Counted from the first letter of the stretch, positions 1-8,422 are shown. The stretch is DNA of 21,423 nt from an uncultured Lactobacillus sp. (GCF_948948975.1 NZ_CARBVX010000026.1:1-21423); one strand, 5' to 3'. The notes: generated from the sequence alone by a model not told the origin. Numbers and translations are program-made.

Positions 1-32
1 TGAATCAATTATCCCGTCGGATAACTAATTCA
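1..32 (-). terminator. Hairpin after sua5, probable terminator cut by the window edge
   Basis: Positions 1-14 and 19-32 form a 14-bp stem (12 Watson-Crick pairs and two G-U pairs when read as minus-strand RNA) around the loop GACG. It lies 25 bases after the sua5 stop codon, on the side where the minus-strand operon ends. Any T-tract would fall outside the window, so the hairpin is seen but terminator function is inferred. Confidence 0.5.
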
Positions 33-57
33 CTATTTAGCTTAGAATGTTTTATTT

Positions 58-1050
58 TTAATGAAAATGATGACCAGCGGCAGCTTTGTTTAAACGATTC
101 ATGTAAGCAGCACTAATTGCACCATGGTCAAAACCTTGGACATAAATGCGCTTAATCTTATCTTCACCATCAAAATATCTTAAAGCACCAAACAAATTAT
201 GAGCTGCCTTATCAATGGTCTTGCCTAGACTATATTTATTAGGACTATCGATCTTTTCAAGAACTTCATCCAAAGCAGCTACACCAGTCTCATCATCCCA
301 TTGGATTTTCGAAAAATCTTCTTCTTTATCAACAATTAAAACAGGAGCACTAGGAGCGTAATGACGATATTTCATACCAGGAGCCTTTGGCACACCCTTA
401 GTCTGCGTAGTTCCCCTATTCATCAAAACTTCTTCTCCTAGAACTGCTGAAATCTCTTCAGGCGTAATTTCTCCAGGACGAAGAACTGTTGGCTTTTCAA
501 CGGACAAATCAACAATTGTTGATTCTAAACCAATCTCGGTTGGACCATTATCAATAATCCCCGCTATTTTTCCCTTTAAATCATGAAAAACATGTTCTGC
601 AGTTGTTGGACTAGGCTTAGTGGAAGTATTAGCAGATGGACCAACAATTGGTTTTCCTAGTCCGCTAATTAAATCATGAGTCATGTCATCATTTGGACAG
701 CGAAATGCTGCGGTTGGGAGACCACCAGTTACAGCATCTGGTAAAGTCCCCTCTTTGACAAAAAGAATAATAGTTAATGGACCAGGCCAAAAGTGCTTAA
801 TTAGCTTTTTAGCACGTTCTGGTACTTCATTAACATACTTTTCCATCATTTGTTCATCAGACACAGTTACAATTAATGGATTATCACTTGGGCGGCCTTT
901 AGCTGCATATACACCCTTAACAGCCTTTTCATTAGTTGCTAATGCCCCAAGCCCATATACGGTTTCAGTTGGAAAAGCTACTAATTCTCCTTTTCTCAAC
1001 AGGGTAACTGCTTCAGGAATTTGTTCTTTATTGAAAATCTTCGTTTCCAT
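58..1050 (-). CDS. sua5: L-threonylcarbamoyladenylate synthase (Sua5/YrdC/YwlC family)
   Basis: Makes threonylcarbamoyl-AMP from threonine, bicarbonate and ATP, the first step of the t6A37 modification in tRNAs that read ANN codons; it acts in the cytoplasm with TsaD/TsaB/TsaE. The N-terminal YrdC domain (about residues 5-200) shows FPTETVYGLG, KGRPSDNPLIV and GPSANTS. The C-terminal part (about 220-330) is the extra Sua5 domain, so this is the long two-domain form, 330 aa, normal for Firmicutes. I chose the ATG at 1050 rather than a GTG at 1062 because AAGGTGG sits 8 bases upstream of the ATG. The ATG overlaps the prmC stop by one base (TAATG), which implies translational coupling. It is the last gene of the tdk-prfA-prmC-sua5 operon. 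Confidence 0.95.
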   Translation of the reverse strand: METKIFNKEQIPEAVTLLRKGELVAFPTETVYGLGALATNEKAVKGVYAAKGRPSDNPLIVTVSDEQMMEKYVNEVPERAKKLIKHFWPGPLTIILFVKEGTLPDAVTGGLPTAAFRCPNDDMTHDLISGLGKPIVGPSANTSTKPSPTTAEHVFHDLKGKIAGIIDNGPTEIGLESTIVDLSVEKPTVLRPGEITPEEISAVLGEEVLMNRGTTQTKGVPKAPGMKYRHYAPSAPVLIVDKEEDFSKIQWDDETGVAALDEVLEKIDSPNKYSLGKTIDKAAHNLFGALRYFDGEDKIKRIYVQGFDHGAISAAYMNRLNKAAAGHHFH

Positions 1051-1892
1051 TATTTCTTCCACCTTCCATGAACCATTCTTGGCTTACCTGCTAAGTCATC
1101 CCTAAATTCAATTTCAAAATCTGGTAATTCAGTCTCAAATAATTCTTTTAATTGCTCTTTTTCACTAAAACCGAACTCCAAGAAAAATTGTCCTTGAGGA
1201 TTTAAATGTGACTGAACTTGCTTTGCAAATTTACGATAAAAATCTAGACCATCTTCTCCCCCATATAAGGCAGTATCAGGTTCGTTTTTTATAACATTTT
1301 CATCCATTAAGTTCTTTTCACTAGTCTTAATATAGGGTGGATTAGAAATAATCATGTCGAATTTTTCTAAGCCCACTAATACATTTGCCTTACGGGTTTT
1401 AACATCTAAATCATACTTTAAGAAATTTTCTTCGCTTTCACGTAAAGCGGAATCTGTAATATCACTTGCGTATAGATTCAAATTCTGAATCCCCTGTTTC
1501 TGAGCTTGCTTTACTAAGGCAACCATAATAGCTCCAGACCCAGTTCCTAAATCAAGAATCTTTTTACCAGATTCAATATTTTCAAGTGCCCATTTAACTA
1601 ACTCTTCAGTTTCAAACCGAGGAATTAAAACTCCACGGTTAACTAAAATTTTGTAGCCATAAAACCAAGCGTATCCCAAAATATATTGCGGAGAAATTCC
1701 TCTACGCAATTTTTTCATATCTTTTAATGCTTGTTTTTCTTGTTCCGGAGTTAGTTCATCATTAATGTGTAATTCAAATTCTGAAGGTGTATAGCCTAAT
1801 CTTTCTCCCAGAACGTAATCAATATCCTCTGGACGAATTTCAGAATTATCATTTAACACAGTTTCTTTTATTTTTTTTAGACTTTTAGGCAT
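1050..1892 (-). CDS. prmC: Peptide chain release factor N5-glutamine methyltransferase
   Basis: Methylates the glutamine of the GGQ loop of release factors RF1 and RF2 with S-adenosylmethionine, which raises termination efficiency. The 280-aa protein has a helical N-terminal substrate domain (about 1-95), the SAM-binding motif LDLGTGSGA (about 115-125) and the catalytic NPPY motif followed by IK. Length and order are normal for the HemK/PrmC family. Its ATG at 1892 lies within the end of prfA, giving an 8-base overlap (ATGCCTAA), so the methylase is coupled to its own substrate gene. It runs into sua5 with a one-base overlap. Confidence 0.95.
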   Translation of the reverse strand: MPKSLKKIKETVLNDNSEIRPEDIDYVLGERLGYTPSEFELHINDELTPEQEKQALKDMKKLRRGISPQYILGYAWFYGYKILVNRGVLIPRFETEELVKWALENIESGKKILDLGTGSGAIMVALVKQAQKQGIQNLNLYASDITDSALRESEENFLKYDLDVKTRKANVLVGLEKFDMIISNPPYIKTSEKNLMDENVIKNEPDTALYGGEDGLDFYRKFAKQVQSHLNPQGQFFLEFGFSEKEQLKELFETELPDFEIEFRDDLAGKPRMVHGRWKK

Positions 1893-2973
1893 TTTCTTCA
1901 GCCATCTTTTCTAATTGCTGAGTTTGGTAGTAAAGAACGAGTGCATTAATAATTTCATCCAACTCGCCATTCATTATTCGATCAAGCTTGTTTAAAGTTA
2001 GACCAATTCTGTGATCAGTTACACGGTTTTGAGGATAGTTATAGGTTCTAATTCTTTCAGACCGATCTCCTGTACCAACAGATTCTTTTCTTTTAGCATC
2101 ATATTGATCACGATTTTGACTTTCATAGTAGTCATAAACACGTGATTTCAAAATTTGCATAGCCTTTTCACGGTTTTGTTGTTGACTACGTTGATCCTGC
2201 ATAGCAACTACAATACCAGTAGGAAGGTGGGTCATACGTACGGCACTAGAAGTTTTGTTAATATGCTGTCCACCAGCACCAGATGAACGGTAAACATCTA
2301 CACGAATATCTTTTGGATCTAAGTCGATGTCTACTTGTTCGTATTCGGGCATAACCGCCACAGTCGCAGTAGAAGTGTGAACACGGCCTTGAGATTCAGT
2401 TACTGGAACACGTTGCACACGATGAGCTCCATTTTCATACTTTAATTTTGAGTAAACTTTATCACCTGTGATCATAACAGCAACGCGCTTATACCCGCCT
2501 ACTTCAGTTGGCTCAGAATCAATTAAAGATACTTTCCAACCTTGAGTTTCTGCGTATTTTTCGTACATTCTAAGAAGATCACCTGCAAATAATGATGCTT
2601 CATCCCCACCAGCAGCTCCTCTAATTTCCATAATAATATCTTTATCATCGTTTGGATCTTTAGGAAGCATTAAGATCTTAATCTCATCTTCTAATTCAGC
2701 AACTTCTTTTTCTAATTCAGAATTTTCTTCCTTAGCCATCTCAACTAAGTCATTGTCAGATTCACTAGAAATAATTTCTTTATTGTCATCAATTTCTTTA
2801 ATATCTGACTTATATTTGCGATATTTTTGTACTACTTCACGCATATCGGCTTCTTCTTTAGAGATTTCCATATACCGCTTAGTATCGTTAATAACTTCAG
2901 GATCAGCCATCATTTCTTGAAGTTCTTCATAATGGGCAACTAATCCTTCCAATTGAGCCATCACTTTATCCAT
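1885..2973 (-). CDS. prfA: Peptide chain release factor 1 (RF1)
   Basis: Recognises UAA and UAG in the ribosomal A site and triggers hydrolysis of peptidyl-tRNA. The 362-aa protein has the expected coiled N-terminal domain, the codon-reading tripeptide as P-V-T (in VPVTESQG, near residue 190; RF1 family pattern P-x-T) and the catalytic loop [17 protein letters not shown]. Length is normal (about 360 aa). The ATG at 2973 is preceded by AAGGAT at good spacing. It follows tdk by 31 bases and overlaps prmC, so the three are probably co-transcribed. Confidence 0.97.
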   Translation of the reverse strand: MDKVMAQLEGLVAHYEELQEMMADPEVINDTKRYMEISKEEADMREVVQKYRKYKSDIKEIDDNKEIISSESDNDLVEMAKEENSELEKEVAELEDEIKILMLPKDPNDDKDIIMEIRGAAGGDEASLFAGDLLRMYEKYAETQGWKVSLIDSEPTEVGGYKRVAVMITGDKVYSKLKYENGAHRVQRVPVTESQGRVHTSTATVAVMPEYEQVDIDLDPKDIRVDVYRSSGAGGQHINKTSSAVRMTHLPTGIVVAMQDQRSQQQNREKAMQILKSRVYDYYESQNRDQYDAKRKESVGTGDRSERIRTYNYPQNRVTDHRIGLTLNKLDRIMNGELDEIINALVLYYQTQQLEKMAEENA

Positions 2974-3004
2974 AATTATTATCCTTTCTTAATCCTCTTA
3001 TCTA

Positions 3005-3604
3005 TTATCTTTGCTTATTGGGATGAAAATAGTGAAAACGACAAACGGGATAGTAAGATTCATCTCCGCCAATTTGAACTTGTTCACCCTCATAAACAGG
3101 TTTTCCAGAATTAATTCGTAAATTCATTGTAGCCTTATGACCGCAATAGTGACAAATTGTCTTCATTTCTTCTACTTTATCAGCAAAAATCAATAAATTT
3201 TCGCTACCTTCAAACAAATGATTTTGAAAATCATTTTTCAGACCAAATGCCATTACAGGTATTTTTAATTCATCAACAATTTTGGCACATTCTAATACGT
3301 GGTGTCTTTTTAAAAACTGTGCCTCGTCAATTAAAACACAAGCCACCCTACCATTGCCAGACTCCACATCACTTTTATTCAATTCTGAAACATAATTAAA
3401 TAAATTTAAATCGTCACTTATAGGCATAGCTTTACGATGTAAACCGATTCTAGAAGCTACCGTTCCTACTCCACTTCTATCATCTACATTACTCGTCATT
3501 AAAGCAATTTTTCGCCCTTGTGCCTCATAATTATGGGCAACCTTTAGTATTTCAATCGACTTACCACTACTCATTGCACCATAGCGAAAAAACAACTGAG
3601 CCAC
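3005..3604 (-). CDS. tdk: Thymidine kinase
   Basis: Phosphorylates thymidine to dTMP with ATP in the pyrimidine salvage pathway. The 199-aa protein has the type II (TK1-like) P-loop GAMSSGKS near the N-terminus, the Walker-B-like DEAQF near residue 95, and a zinc site built from CHYC and a C-terminal C-x2-H (CRFH). Length is normal. The start is a GTG at 3604, supported by GGAGG nine bases upstream; no ATG competes. It is the first gene of the operon, read from a promoter whose -10 is at 3659-3664. A tdk-prfA-prmC order is common in lactobacilli. Confidence 0.95.
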   Translation of the reverse strand: MAQLFFRYGAMSSGKSIEILKVAHNYEAQGRKIALMTSNVDDRSGVGTVASRIGLHRKAMPISDDLNLFNYVSELNKSDVESGNGRVACVLIDEAQFLKRHHVLECAKIVDELKIPVMAFGLKNDFQNHLFEGSENLLIFADKVEEMKTICHYCGHKATMNLRINSGKPVYEGEQVQIGGDESYYPVCRFHYFHPNKQR

Positions 3605-3658
3605 TGCAAAATTCCTCCATTGTTAAGTTTATGTAACTTCACTAATATTGCCTTAATT

Positions 3659-3664
3659 AGTATA
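3659..3664 (-). promoter_or_regulatory. Probable -10 box of the tdk-prfA-prmC-sua5 operon
   Basis: On the minus strand TATACT lies 54 bases before the tdk GTG. No good -35 is visible at 17 bases. The 159-base gap between tdk and murT must hold both divergent promoters. Confidence 0.5.
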
Positions 3665-3726
3665 AAGTAAATTTAAAAATCGTGCAGGCAAAAATAAAAA
3701 AGGTCGTCTTCATTTTCTCTATATGC

Positions 3727-3732
3727 TATAGT
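3727..3732 (+). promoter_or_regulatory. Extended -10 promoter of murT
   Basis: TATAGT is preceded by TGC, giving an extended -10 (TGCTATAGT), 31 bases before the murT ATG. The -35 region is weak, which fits an extended -10 promoter. Confidence 0.5.
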
Positions 3733-3763
3733 AAAACTTAGTTTTAAAGTGAGGGATAATAAT

Positions 3764-5116
3764 ATGAATTTAAAATCAGGCATCGCTAAGGTAGCTGGTA
3801 AATCATCTTACTGGTTTCTTCATAACGTATTAAAGGGCGGGACGAGTTTTCCTGGGAAATTTGCCATGAAAATTGATCCTGAAGTATTAAATTCATTAGC
3901 AAAAGGCTATGAAACAATCATTGTCACTGGAACTAATGGTAAAACAATGACAACTGCTCTAATCGTAGAAGCATTAAAGAAGAAATATGGTGATATTTTA
4001 ACCAATCCATCAGGCTCAAACATGCAACAAGGAATTGTTACAGCATTTTTAGCTCATAAGAATAAAAGAGCAAAAAAGAAAATTGCTGTGCTAGAAGTAG
4101 ATGAAGCAAATGTAAAAATGGTAACCAAGCTCCTTCATCCAAGCGTATTTGTTTTAACTAATATTTTCCGTGATCAAATGGATAGATATGGTGAAATTTA
4201 TACTACCTACCAAAAAATTGTCGACGGAATTAAATTAGCTCCCGATGCAACTATTATCGCTAACGGAGATGCAAGTATTTTTTCATCCGTGGAATTACCT
4301 AATAAAAAAGTATTCTATGGTTTCAAACTTCCAGAAGATAAGCCTGAAAACGACTTCAAGGCTCCCGTAAATACTGATGGTGTTTTGTGTCCTAAGTGCG
4401 ATCATATCTTGCATTATCACGAACGTATTTATGCAAATCTAGGAGATTATTTCTGCCCTAATTGTGGCTATCATCGTCCAGAATTAACTTATAGCGTAAA
4501 TCAAATTATTGATCAAACTCCAAATAGCTTAAAATTCAAAATGGGTGAAAAAGAATATAGCATTGGTATCGGTGGCACCTATAATATCTATAATGCTCTA
4601 GCTGCTTATTCTGTAGCACGTGAATTTGGTTTAAGTGAAGAAGAGGTAGCCCAAAGTTTTGCTGAAAACAAACGAATTTTTGGTCGCCAAGAATTGATTA
4701 ATTATGCAGATAAAGAAATAGATCTAATCCTAGTTAAAAATCCAGTTGGGCTTGATGAGGTTCTCCATATGTTAAATACCGAAAAAGATAACTATTCTTT
4801 AGTTACTCTTTTAAATGCAAATCACGCAGACGGAATTGATACATCCTGGATCTGGGATGCAGATTACGAAGGATTAAATAAAGATCAAATCAAAAAAGTA
4901 ATAGTCGGTGGAAAACGTTGGCATGATATGGGGTTTAGACTAGAAGTTTCAGGTTTTGAGCCTGGGTCAATGACCACTGCTACTAATAATGAAGCTTTGC
5001 TAGATGAAATTTCAAAATTACCAACTAAGAAAGTTTATATTTTAGCTACTTATACTGCTATGCTTTCACTTCGTAAAACAATGGGTGAAAAGAAAATTAT
5101 TAAAGCAGGTATGTAA
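3764..5116 (+). CDS. murT: Lipid II isoglutaminyl synthase, ligase subunit MurT
   Basis: MurT works with the glutaminase GatD to amidate the alpha-carboxyl of D-glutamate in lipid II, an ATP-dependent step at the inner face of the membrane that peptidoglycan crosslinking needs. The 450-aa protein has the Mur-ligase P-loop TGTNGKTMTT, the central motif VLEVDEAN, a four-Cys zinc ribbon (CPKC ... CPNC, about residues 208-236) that is typical of MurT and absent from other Mur ligases, and the C-terminal block ADGIDTSWIWDADYE whose Asp is expected to complete the GatD active site. I chose the ATG at 3764 (GAGGG eight bases upstream) over a GTG at 3749. No gatD is adjacent: a terminator follows at once and the next gene is convergent. 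Confidence 0.93.
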   Translation: MNLKSGIAKVAGKSSYWFLHNVLKGGTSFPGKFAMKIDPEVLNSLAKGYETIIVTGTNGKTMTTALIVEALKKKYGDILTNPSGSNMQQGIVTAFLAHKNKRAKKKIAVLEVDEANVKMVTKLLHPSVFVLTNIFRDQMDRYGEIYTTYQKIVDGIKLAPDATIIANGDASIFSSVELPNKKVFYGFKLPEDKPENDFKAPVNTDGVLCPKCDHILHYHERIYANLGDYFCPNCGYHRPELTYSVNQIIDQTPNSLKFKMGEKEYSIGIGGTYNIYNALAAYSVAREFGLSEEEVAQSFAENKRIFGRQELINYADKEIDLILVKNPVGLDEVLHMLNTEKDNYSLVTLLNANHADGIDTSWIWDADYEGLNKDQIKKVIVGGKRWHDMGFRLEVSGFEPGSMTTATNNEALLDEISKLPTKKVYILATYTAMLSLRKTMGEKKIIKAGM

Positions 5117-5119
5117 TAT

Positions 5120-5155
5120 AAAAAGGGATAATGTCAATTGACATTATCCCTTTTT
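5120..5155. terminator. Bidirectional terminator between murT and the serine hydrolase
   Basis: A perfect 36-base palindrome (18 bases and their exact reverse complement) with A5 and T5 at the ends. It can act in both directions and its end overlaps the stop codon of the convergent gene at 5154. Confidence 0.9.
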
Positions 5156-6173
5156 AATTTTTATAGACATTTTCTTTCAAAAACGTATCAACAATCTTTT
5201 CTCTCATTGCAAGGAAAATCTGATTATGTCCGCTAGGATGGATTCTATTTGTTAAAACAATCATTGCTGTTTGATTAAGTCGATCAATTAACATAAATGT
5301 CCCAGTAAAGCCAGTATGGTAAATCAATGGATGTTGATCAACAGGGTCAAAACGTAAATCCCATCCCCAAGAACGAGGATGTACTTTCTTAGGTGTTTCA
5401 ATTTGAAACAAATTAGCTAATGTCGCCTGCTCTAGAGGTAAAATATCATCACGTAGTCCTAGGTAAGCCTGGGTTATCGTTATGAGATCCTCCAGATTTG
5501 AAAACAAGCCCGCAGACCCGCAATCCTTTCCTAATACCTGAGCTTTAGGATCATGTACAATCCCTCGTAACATTTTTCCATTTTCAGTTAAAGCGGTAGG
5601 AACGCACTCACTTGCCTTAGGATGAAAAGTTGTCTCTTTCAATTTAGCAGGTAAAATAATTTCCTGCATAATGATATCTTGTACAGGTAGCCCATATATT
5701 TTTTCAAGAACTAATCCCAATAAAATAAAATTAGTATCGGCATATCGCATTTTGGTTTTAAATTCATCAGTCACGGGTAAGCCTATGATCGCCTTCAATA
5801 AATCGGGTGCAGCTAATTCATCACGATTAGGAATCCATCCCCGAATTCCACTAGTATGTGTCAACAAATCACTAAGGCGAATACGTTCATCTTTAAATTC
5901 AGGAATAAAATCTTTAAGAGGTTCTGTAAAATTAAGTTTTCCTTCTTCTTTCAGTTTCAAAAAAACATTAGTTGTTCCTAACACTTTAGTCAAACTAGCT
6001 AAGTCATAGAGAGCAAAAGGGCTAAGTTGCTCAACTTTAGGTATTAAGCTAGCAAAGCCAACTGTTGAAGTAAATACTTGCTTTTTTTTAATAAAGGCAT
6101 AATTTACTCCAGGAACAATCCGCTCACTAACCATACTTTCAACTAAATGTTGAGTCTTAAAAAATTCTATCAT
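5154..6173 (-). CDS. Serine hydrolase of the beta-lactamase class C / esterase family
   Basis: A penicillin-binding-protein-fold serine hydrolase, 339 aa. The nucleophile motif S-x-x-K is SLTK (in DLASLTKVLG), the second motif is around YADTNFILLG (Tyr present), and the third is HTG in YHTGFTGT. No signal peptide or transmembrane segment is visible, so it is probably cytoplasmic, which argues against a secreted beta-lactamase. Relatives include EstB-type esterases and D-aminopeptidases; the true substrate cannot be told from sequence. I chose the ATG at 6173, with AGGTGG five bases upstream, over a GTG at 6182. It stands alone: the tRNA terminator lies just upstream and the shared murT terminator downstream. 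The family call is firm and the function open. Confidence 0.85.
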   Translation of the reverse strand: MIEFFKTQHLVESMVSERIVPGVNYAFIKKKQVFTSTVGFASLIPKVEQLSPFALYDLASLTKVLGTTNVFLKLKEEGKLNFTEPLKDFIPEFKDERIRLSDLLTHTSGIRGWIPNRDELAAPDLLKAIIGLPVTDEFKTKMRYADTNFILLGLVLEKIYGLPVQDIIMQEIILPAKLKETTFHPKASECVPTALTENGKMLRGIVHDPKAQVLGKDCGSAGLFSNLEDLITITQAYLGLRDDILPLEQATLANLFQIETPKKVHPRSWGWDLRFDPVDQHPLIYHTGFTGTFMLIDRLNQTAMIVLTNRIHPSGHNQIFLAMREKIVDTFLKENVYKN

Positions 6174-6190
6174 CCTTACCACCTGGATTA

Positions 6191-6223
6191 TAAAATAAAA
6201 CCGTCAGATCAGCGATCTGACGG
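6191..6223 (-). terminator. Terminator of the tRNA unit
   Basis: A perfect 10-bp stem CCGTCAGATC / GATCTGACGG with the loop AGC (6201-6223), followed on the minus strand by TTTTATTTTA. It lies 8 bases after the tRNA-Gln end. Confidence 0.9.
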
Positions 6224-6230
6224 TAACGTA

Positions 6231-6303
6231 TTGAGATATTCGGGCTCGAACCGAAACATCCAGGAACCAGAATCCTGTGCCTTACCAATTTGGCTATATC
6301 TCA
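6231..6303 (-). tRNA. tRNA-Gln (anticodon CTG)
   Basis: The minus strand folds as a cloverleaf: acceptor TGAGATA / TATCTCA with U1-A72 as usual for Gln, D stem GCC/GGC, anticodon stem CAGGA/TCCTG with the loop TTCTGGT, hence CTG, and T stem TTCGG/CCGAA with the loop TTCGAGC. The discriminator is A and the CCA is not encoded. It decodes CAG, a rare codon in such an AT-rich genome. It follows tRNA-Glu by five bases in the same transcript. Confidence 0.93.
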
Positions 6304-6308
6304 GTATA

Positions 6309-6380
6309 TCACCCGTACGAGAATTGAACTCGTAACTCCACCTTGAGAGGGTGGCGTCTTAACCATTTGACCAACGGGCA
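6309..6380 (-). tRNA. tRNA-Glu (anticodon CTC)
   Basis: The minus strand folds as a cloverleaf: anticodon stem CCACC/GGTGG with the loop CTCTCAA, hence CTC; T stem ACGAG/CTCGT; D stem GTC/GAC. The acceptor is TGCCCGT / ACGGGTG, in which pair 1-72 is T-G and pair 2-71 is G-T. That is unusual, since Glu tRNAs normally begin with G1-C72. No CCA is encoded. It is the first tRNA of the unit, 15 bases after a strong -10 box. Confidence 0.9.
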
Positions 6381-6395
6381 AATTCAACATATGTA

Positions 6396-6424
6396 AATAT
6401 AATTGAATATTGTAAATCTGTCAA
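6396..6424 (-). promoter_or_regulatory. Strong promoter of the tRNA-Glu/tRNA-Gln unit
   Basis: On the minus strand a perfect TTGACA (6419-6424), a spacer of exactly 17 bases, and TATATT (6396-6401). This is the best promoter match in the window, as expected for a stable RNA unit. Confidence 0.88.
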
Positions 6425-6463
6425 GTTACATTGCCATTTTTCTTTGAAAAGTAATTTAAAGTG

Positions 6464-6506
6464 AAAAAAAGCTGCATCACGTCTTACTCACCATGATGCA
6501 GCTTTT
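6464..6506 (-). terminator. Terminator after the 147-aa gene
   Basis: A 13-bp stem, AAAAGCTGCATCA pairing with TGATGCAGCTTTT, around a 14-base loop, followed on the minus strand by a run of seven T. It lies 21 bases after the stop codon at 6528 and separates this gene from the tRNA promoter. Confidence 0.88.
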
Positions 6507-6527
6507 CAATTATATCACTTATTTTCA

Positions 6528-6971
6528 CTATTTATGACATACTTTTGTAGTTTTCTCAATATCTTCTATTTGATTAATATTCATTTTAGCTAGATTTTCT
6601 TTTAACTCCACCCATTGCTTACTCAATTTCTTATTTTTTTGGTCTGCTTGTTTCTCCGCATAAACAACTAACTTTTCTAAGTTAGAGAAATTTTGAAGTA
6701 ACTGATGAGATTGATTCTGCAATAAGTTTTGATCTAGGTCGGTTTTCTTTGCGTCTTCACTAACTTCTAAAATAGCTCGAACTTGTGGCTGACAAAAATC
6801 TTTCAAAATACCAGCAATCTCTTGTAATTCTTCAACACCGCTTCTATCAAAATGTAATAAGTCTTTTTGTTCATCTTTTTCCACTAAATCAGTTGCAGCT
6901 TCATTTCTAAAATAAAGCTCTTGAGCAAAATCGTGTATGTTCTTTTCCATAGCTAAAAAATTATTATTCAT
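6528..6971 (-). CDS. Hypothetical helical protein coupled to the multidrug transporter
   Basis: I do not recognise this 147-aa protein. It is soluble, with no signal peptide or membrane segment, rich in Leu, Lys, Glu, Gln and Asn, and looks all-helical with heptad-like stretches in the second half (about 85-140); a helical bundle or coiled coil is likely. Its only Cys residues are in DFCQPQ and near the C-terminus (KVCHK). The ATG at 6971 lies in the end of the transporter gene (overlap ATGAATAA, 8 bases) and has no clear Shine-Dalgarno of its own, so translation probably depends on re-initiation after the transporter. Tight coupling suggests a role linked to the transporter, but nothing in the sequence says what. 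A strong terminator follows. Confidence 0.75.
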   Translation of the reverse strand: MNNNFLAMEKNIHDFAQELYFRNEAATDLVEKDEQKDLLHFDRSGVEELQEIAGILKDFCQPQVRAILEVSEDAKKTDLDQNLLQNQSHQLLQNFSNLEKLVVYAEKQADQKNKKLSKQWVELKENLAKMNINQIEDIEKTTKVCHK

Positions 6972-8376
6972 CTTTAGTTACACTTTCTTCTCTTGTAGAT
7001 TTTTCTTTATCTAGTTTAAACATAAACCAATCACACACTAAAATCAAAATTCCAAGACCAAAAGTGAAATAGAATGCTAGTCGACTTCCTTGAGCAGTTA
7101 AAGTAGCATAACTCTCTGTTTGCTTATTTTGAAACACTGCTATAATTGCAGCTAAAATTGCAGTCCCCATTGAACCAGCTAATTGTTGTGCTGTTTGACA
7201 AACAGCTGTTGCATCTGCTTTCAAATTTTTATCGACTATTTTTAAACTTTGTGCCATCGTATTGCTAAAGGACATACGATGTCCTAACATCAAAATTCCA
7301 TAAAAACAAATAATCATCCATGTGGTTAAGCTTAAGCCCCAATTAGCTAATAAAAAGCTCCCTAGTGCCATTAAAAACGCACCACCATATAATGGCACTT
7401 TTGCTCCTAGGCGGTCATATAGTCGACCAAAATAAGGATTCAGGAGTCCAGCAATAATACTGCCTGGAAGTAAAACTAGTCCCCCAATTAAAGAAGTTTG
7501 TTTATTAACGATTTGGATATAGTTAGGTAAGACAAAACTCACTCCAATATTAATAAACTGAAGCAAAAAATAAGCACACGCTCCAAAAATAAATCCCTTA
7601 TCTTCAAAAACTGATAAGTCAAGTAGCTTACTAGTAGAACGTTTAGAAATGCTGATAAATAGTATGAACAAAATTGCAGCTAACACTAATAAAACCCATA
7701 GACGCCAATTTTTCAGCCCCTTACTCAATTGATTTACACCAATTACTAAACTTACCATCCCGGCACTTAAAATTGCGTAAGCCAGCCAATTAAAAGATTT
7801 CTTTTTTACTGGATGGTAGCTTCCAATCACAAAAATTCCAGCAATAAAAACTAATAGTGCAAAAATTGTAGCAATTATAAAAATCCACCGCCAATTAAGG
7901 TAATAAGAAATGCTTCCCCCAAAAGCTGGACCGAGAGTCGGAGCCATTGCCACTACTAAACCAGCAATTCCCATATATAGTCCCCATTCATCTCTTGGCA
8001 TTACTTCTACAATCAAATTAAACATCATTGGTGTAGAGAGTCCCACACCTAGAGCTGAAATTAAACGCCCTAACAATAAAATATAAAAGTTTAATGCAAA
8101 TGCTGAAATAATACTTCCCAACATAAATGCAATGGCAGCTGTTACAAACAATTGCTTAGCAGTAAAACGCTCATTCTGATAAGAAGAACTAATCATAATT
8201 ATTGCAATCATCAATAGATATCCAGTTGTAGTCCACTGAATTGTATCTAAAGATACGTTAAATTGTTTCATCATCGCAGGAAAAGTTACATTTAAACTTG
8301 TTTCAGTTAAAATTCCAACAAAGGACATGAACGCTGTTGCTAGGACAGCCAATGTATTTTCTGTCTGTTTTTTCAT
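6964..8376 (-). CDS. MFS multidrug efflux transporter, DHA2 (EmrB/QacA-like) family
   Basis: A 470-aa polytopic membrane protein with about 14 hydrophobic segments. Features of drug:H+ antiporters are the first-helix region with TSLNVTFPAM, the helix-4 stretch LLLGRLISALGVGLSTPMMF, and the helix-5 antiporter motif C-like region GLVVAMAPTLGPAFGG. Length and helix number fit the 14-helix DHA2 family; substrates cannot be predicted. I chose the ATG at 8376 with GGAG five bases upstream; an upstream in-frame codon at 8406 would add ten residues but has no ribosome site. A terminator-like hairpin ends only a few bases before the Shine-Dalgarno, so any transcript must read through it. No regulator gene is adjacent. 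The downstream 147-aa gene overlaps by 8 bases. Confidence 0.92.
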   Translation of the reverse strand: MKKQTENTLAVLATAFMSFVGILTETSLNVTFPAMMKQFNVSLDTIQWTTTGYLLMIAIIMISSSYQNERFTAKQLFVTAAIAFMLGSIISAFALNFYILLLGRLISALGVGLSTPMMFNLIVEVMPRDEWGLYMGIAGLVVAMAPTLGPAFGGSISYYLNWRWIFIIATIFALLVFIAGIFVIGSYHPVKKKSFNWLAYAILSAGMVSLVIGVNQLSKGLKNWRLWVLLVLAAILFILFISISKRSTSKLLDLSVFEDKGFIFGACAYFLLQFINIGVSFVLPNYIQIVNKQTSLIGGLVLLPGSIIAGLLNPYFGRLYDRLGAKVPLYGGAFLMALGSFLLANWGLSLTTWMIICFYGILMLGHRMSFSNTMAQSLKIVDKNLKADATAVCQTAQQLAGSMGTAILAAIIAVFQNKQTESYATLTAQGSRLAFYFTFGLGILILVCDWFMFKLDKEKSTREESVTKDE

Positions 8377-8386
8377 TTTTTCTCCA

Positions 8387-8422
8387 ATAAAAAAGAGTGG
8401 AGGCAATTAGCCTCTACCCTTT
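8387..8422 (-). terminator. Terminator of pgi, or attenuator of the MFS gene
   Basis: The minus-strand sequence 8422-8392 forms a 13-position stem (one A-C mismatch, one G-T pair) around a 5-base loop, then TTTTTT. It ends about four bases before the transporter Shine-Dalgarno at 8382-8385. No promoter fits between the hairpin and the start codon. Confidence 0.75.

Noticed and set aside
683..1105. Plus-strand ORF of 140 codons inside sua5
   Set aside because: It lies fully opposite sua5, whose motifs are clear, and has no family features or ribosome site; a shadow frame.
5154..6173. Secreted beta-lactamase giving penicillin resistance
   Set aside because: The serine-hydrolase motifs are present, but there is no signal peptide and the family includes esterases and peptidases, so resistance is not supported.
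6147..6335. Plus-strand ORF of 62 codons over the tRNAs
   Set aside because: It runs across two tRNA genes and their terminator on the other strand, so it is not credible as a gene.
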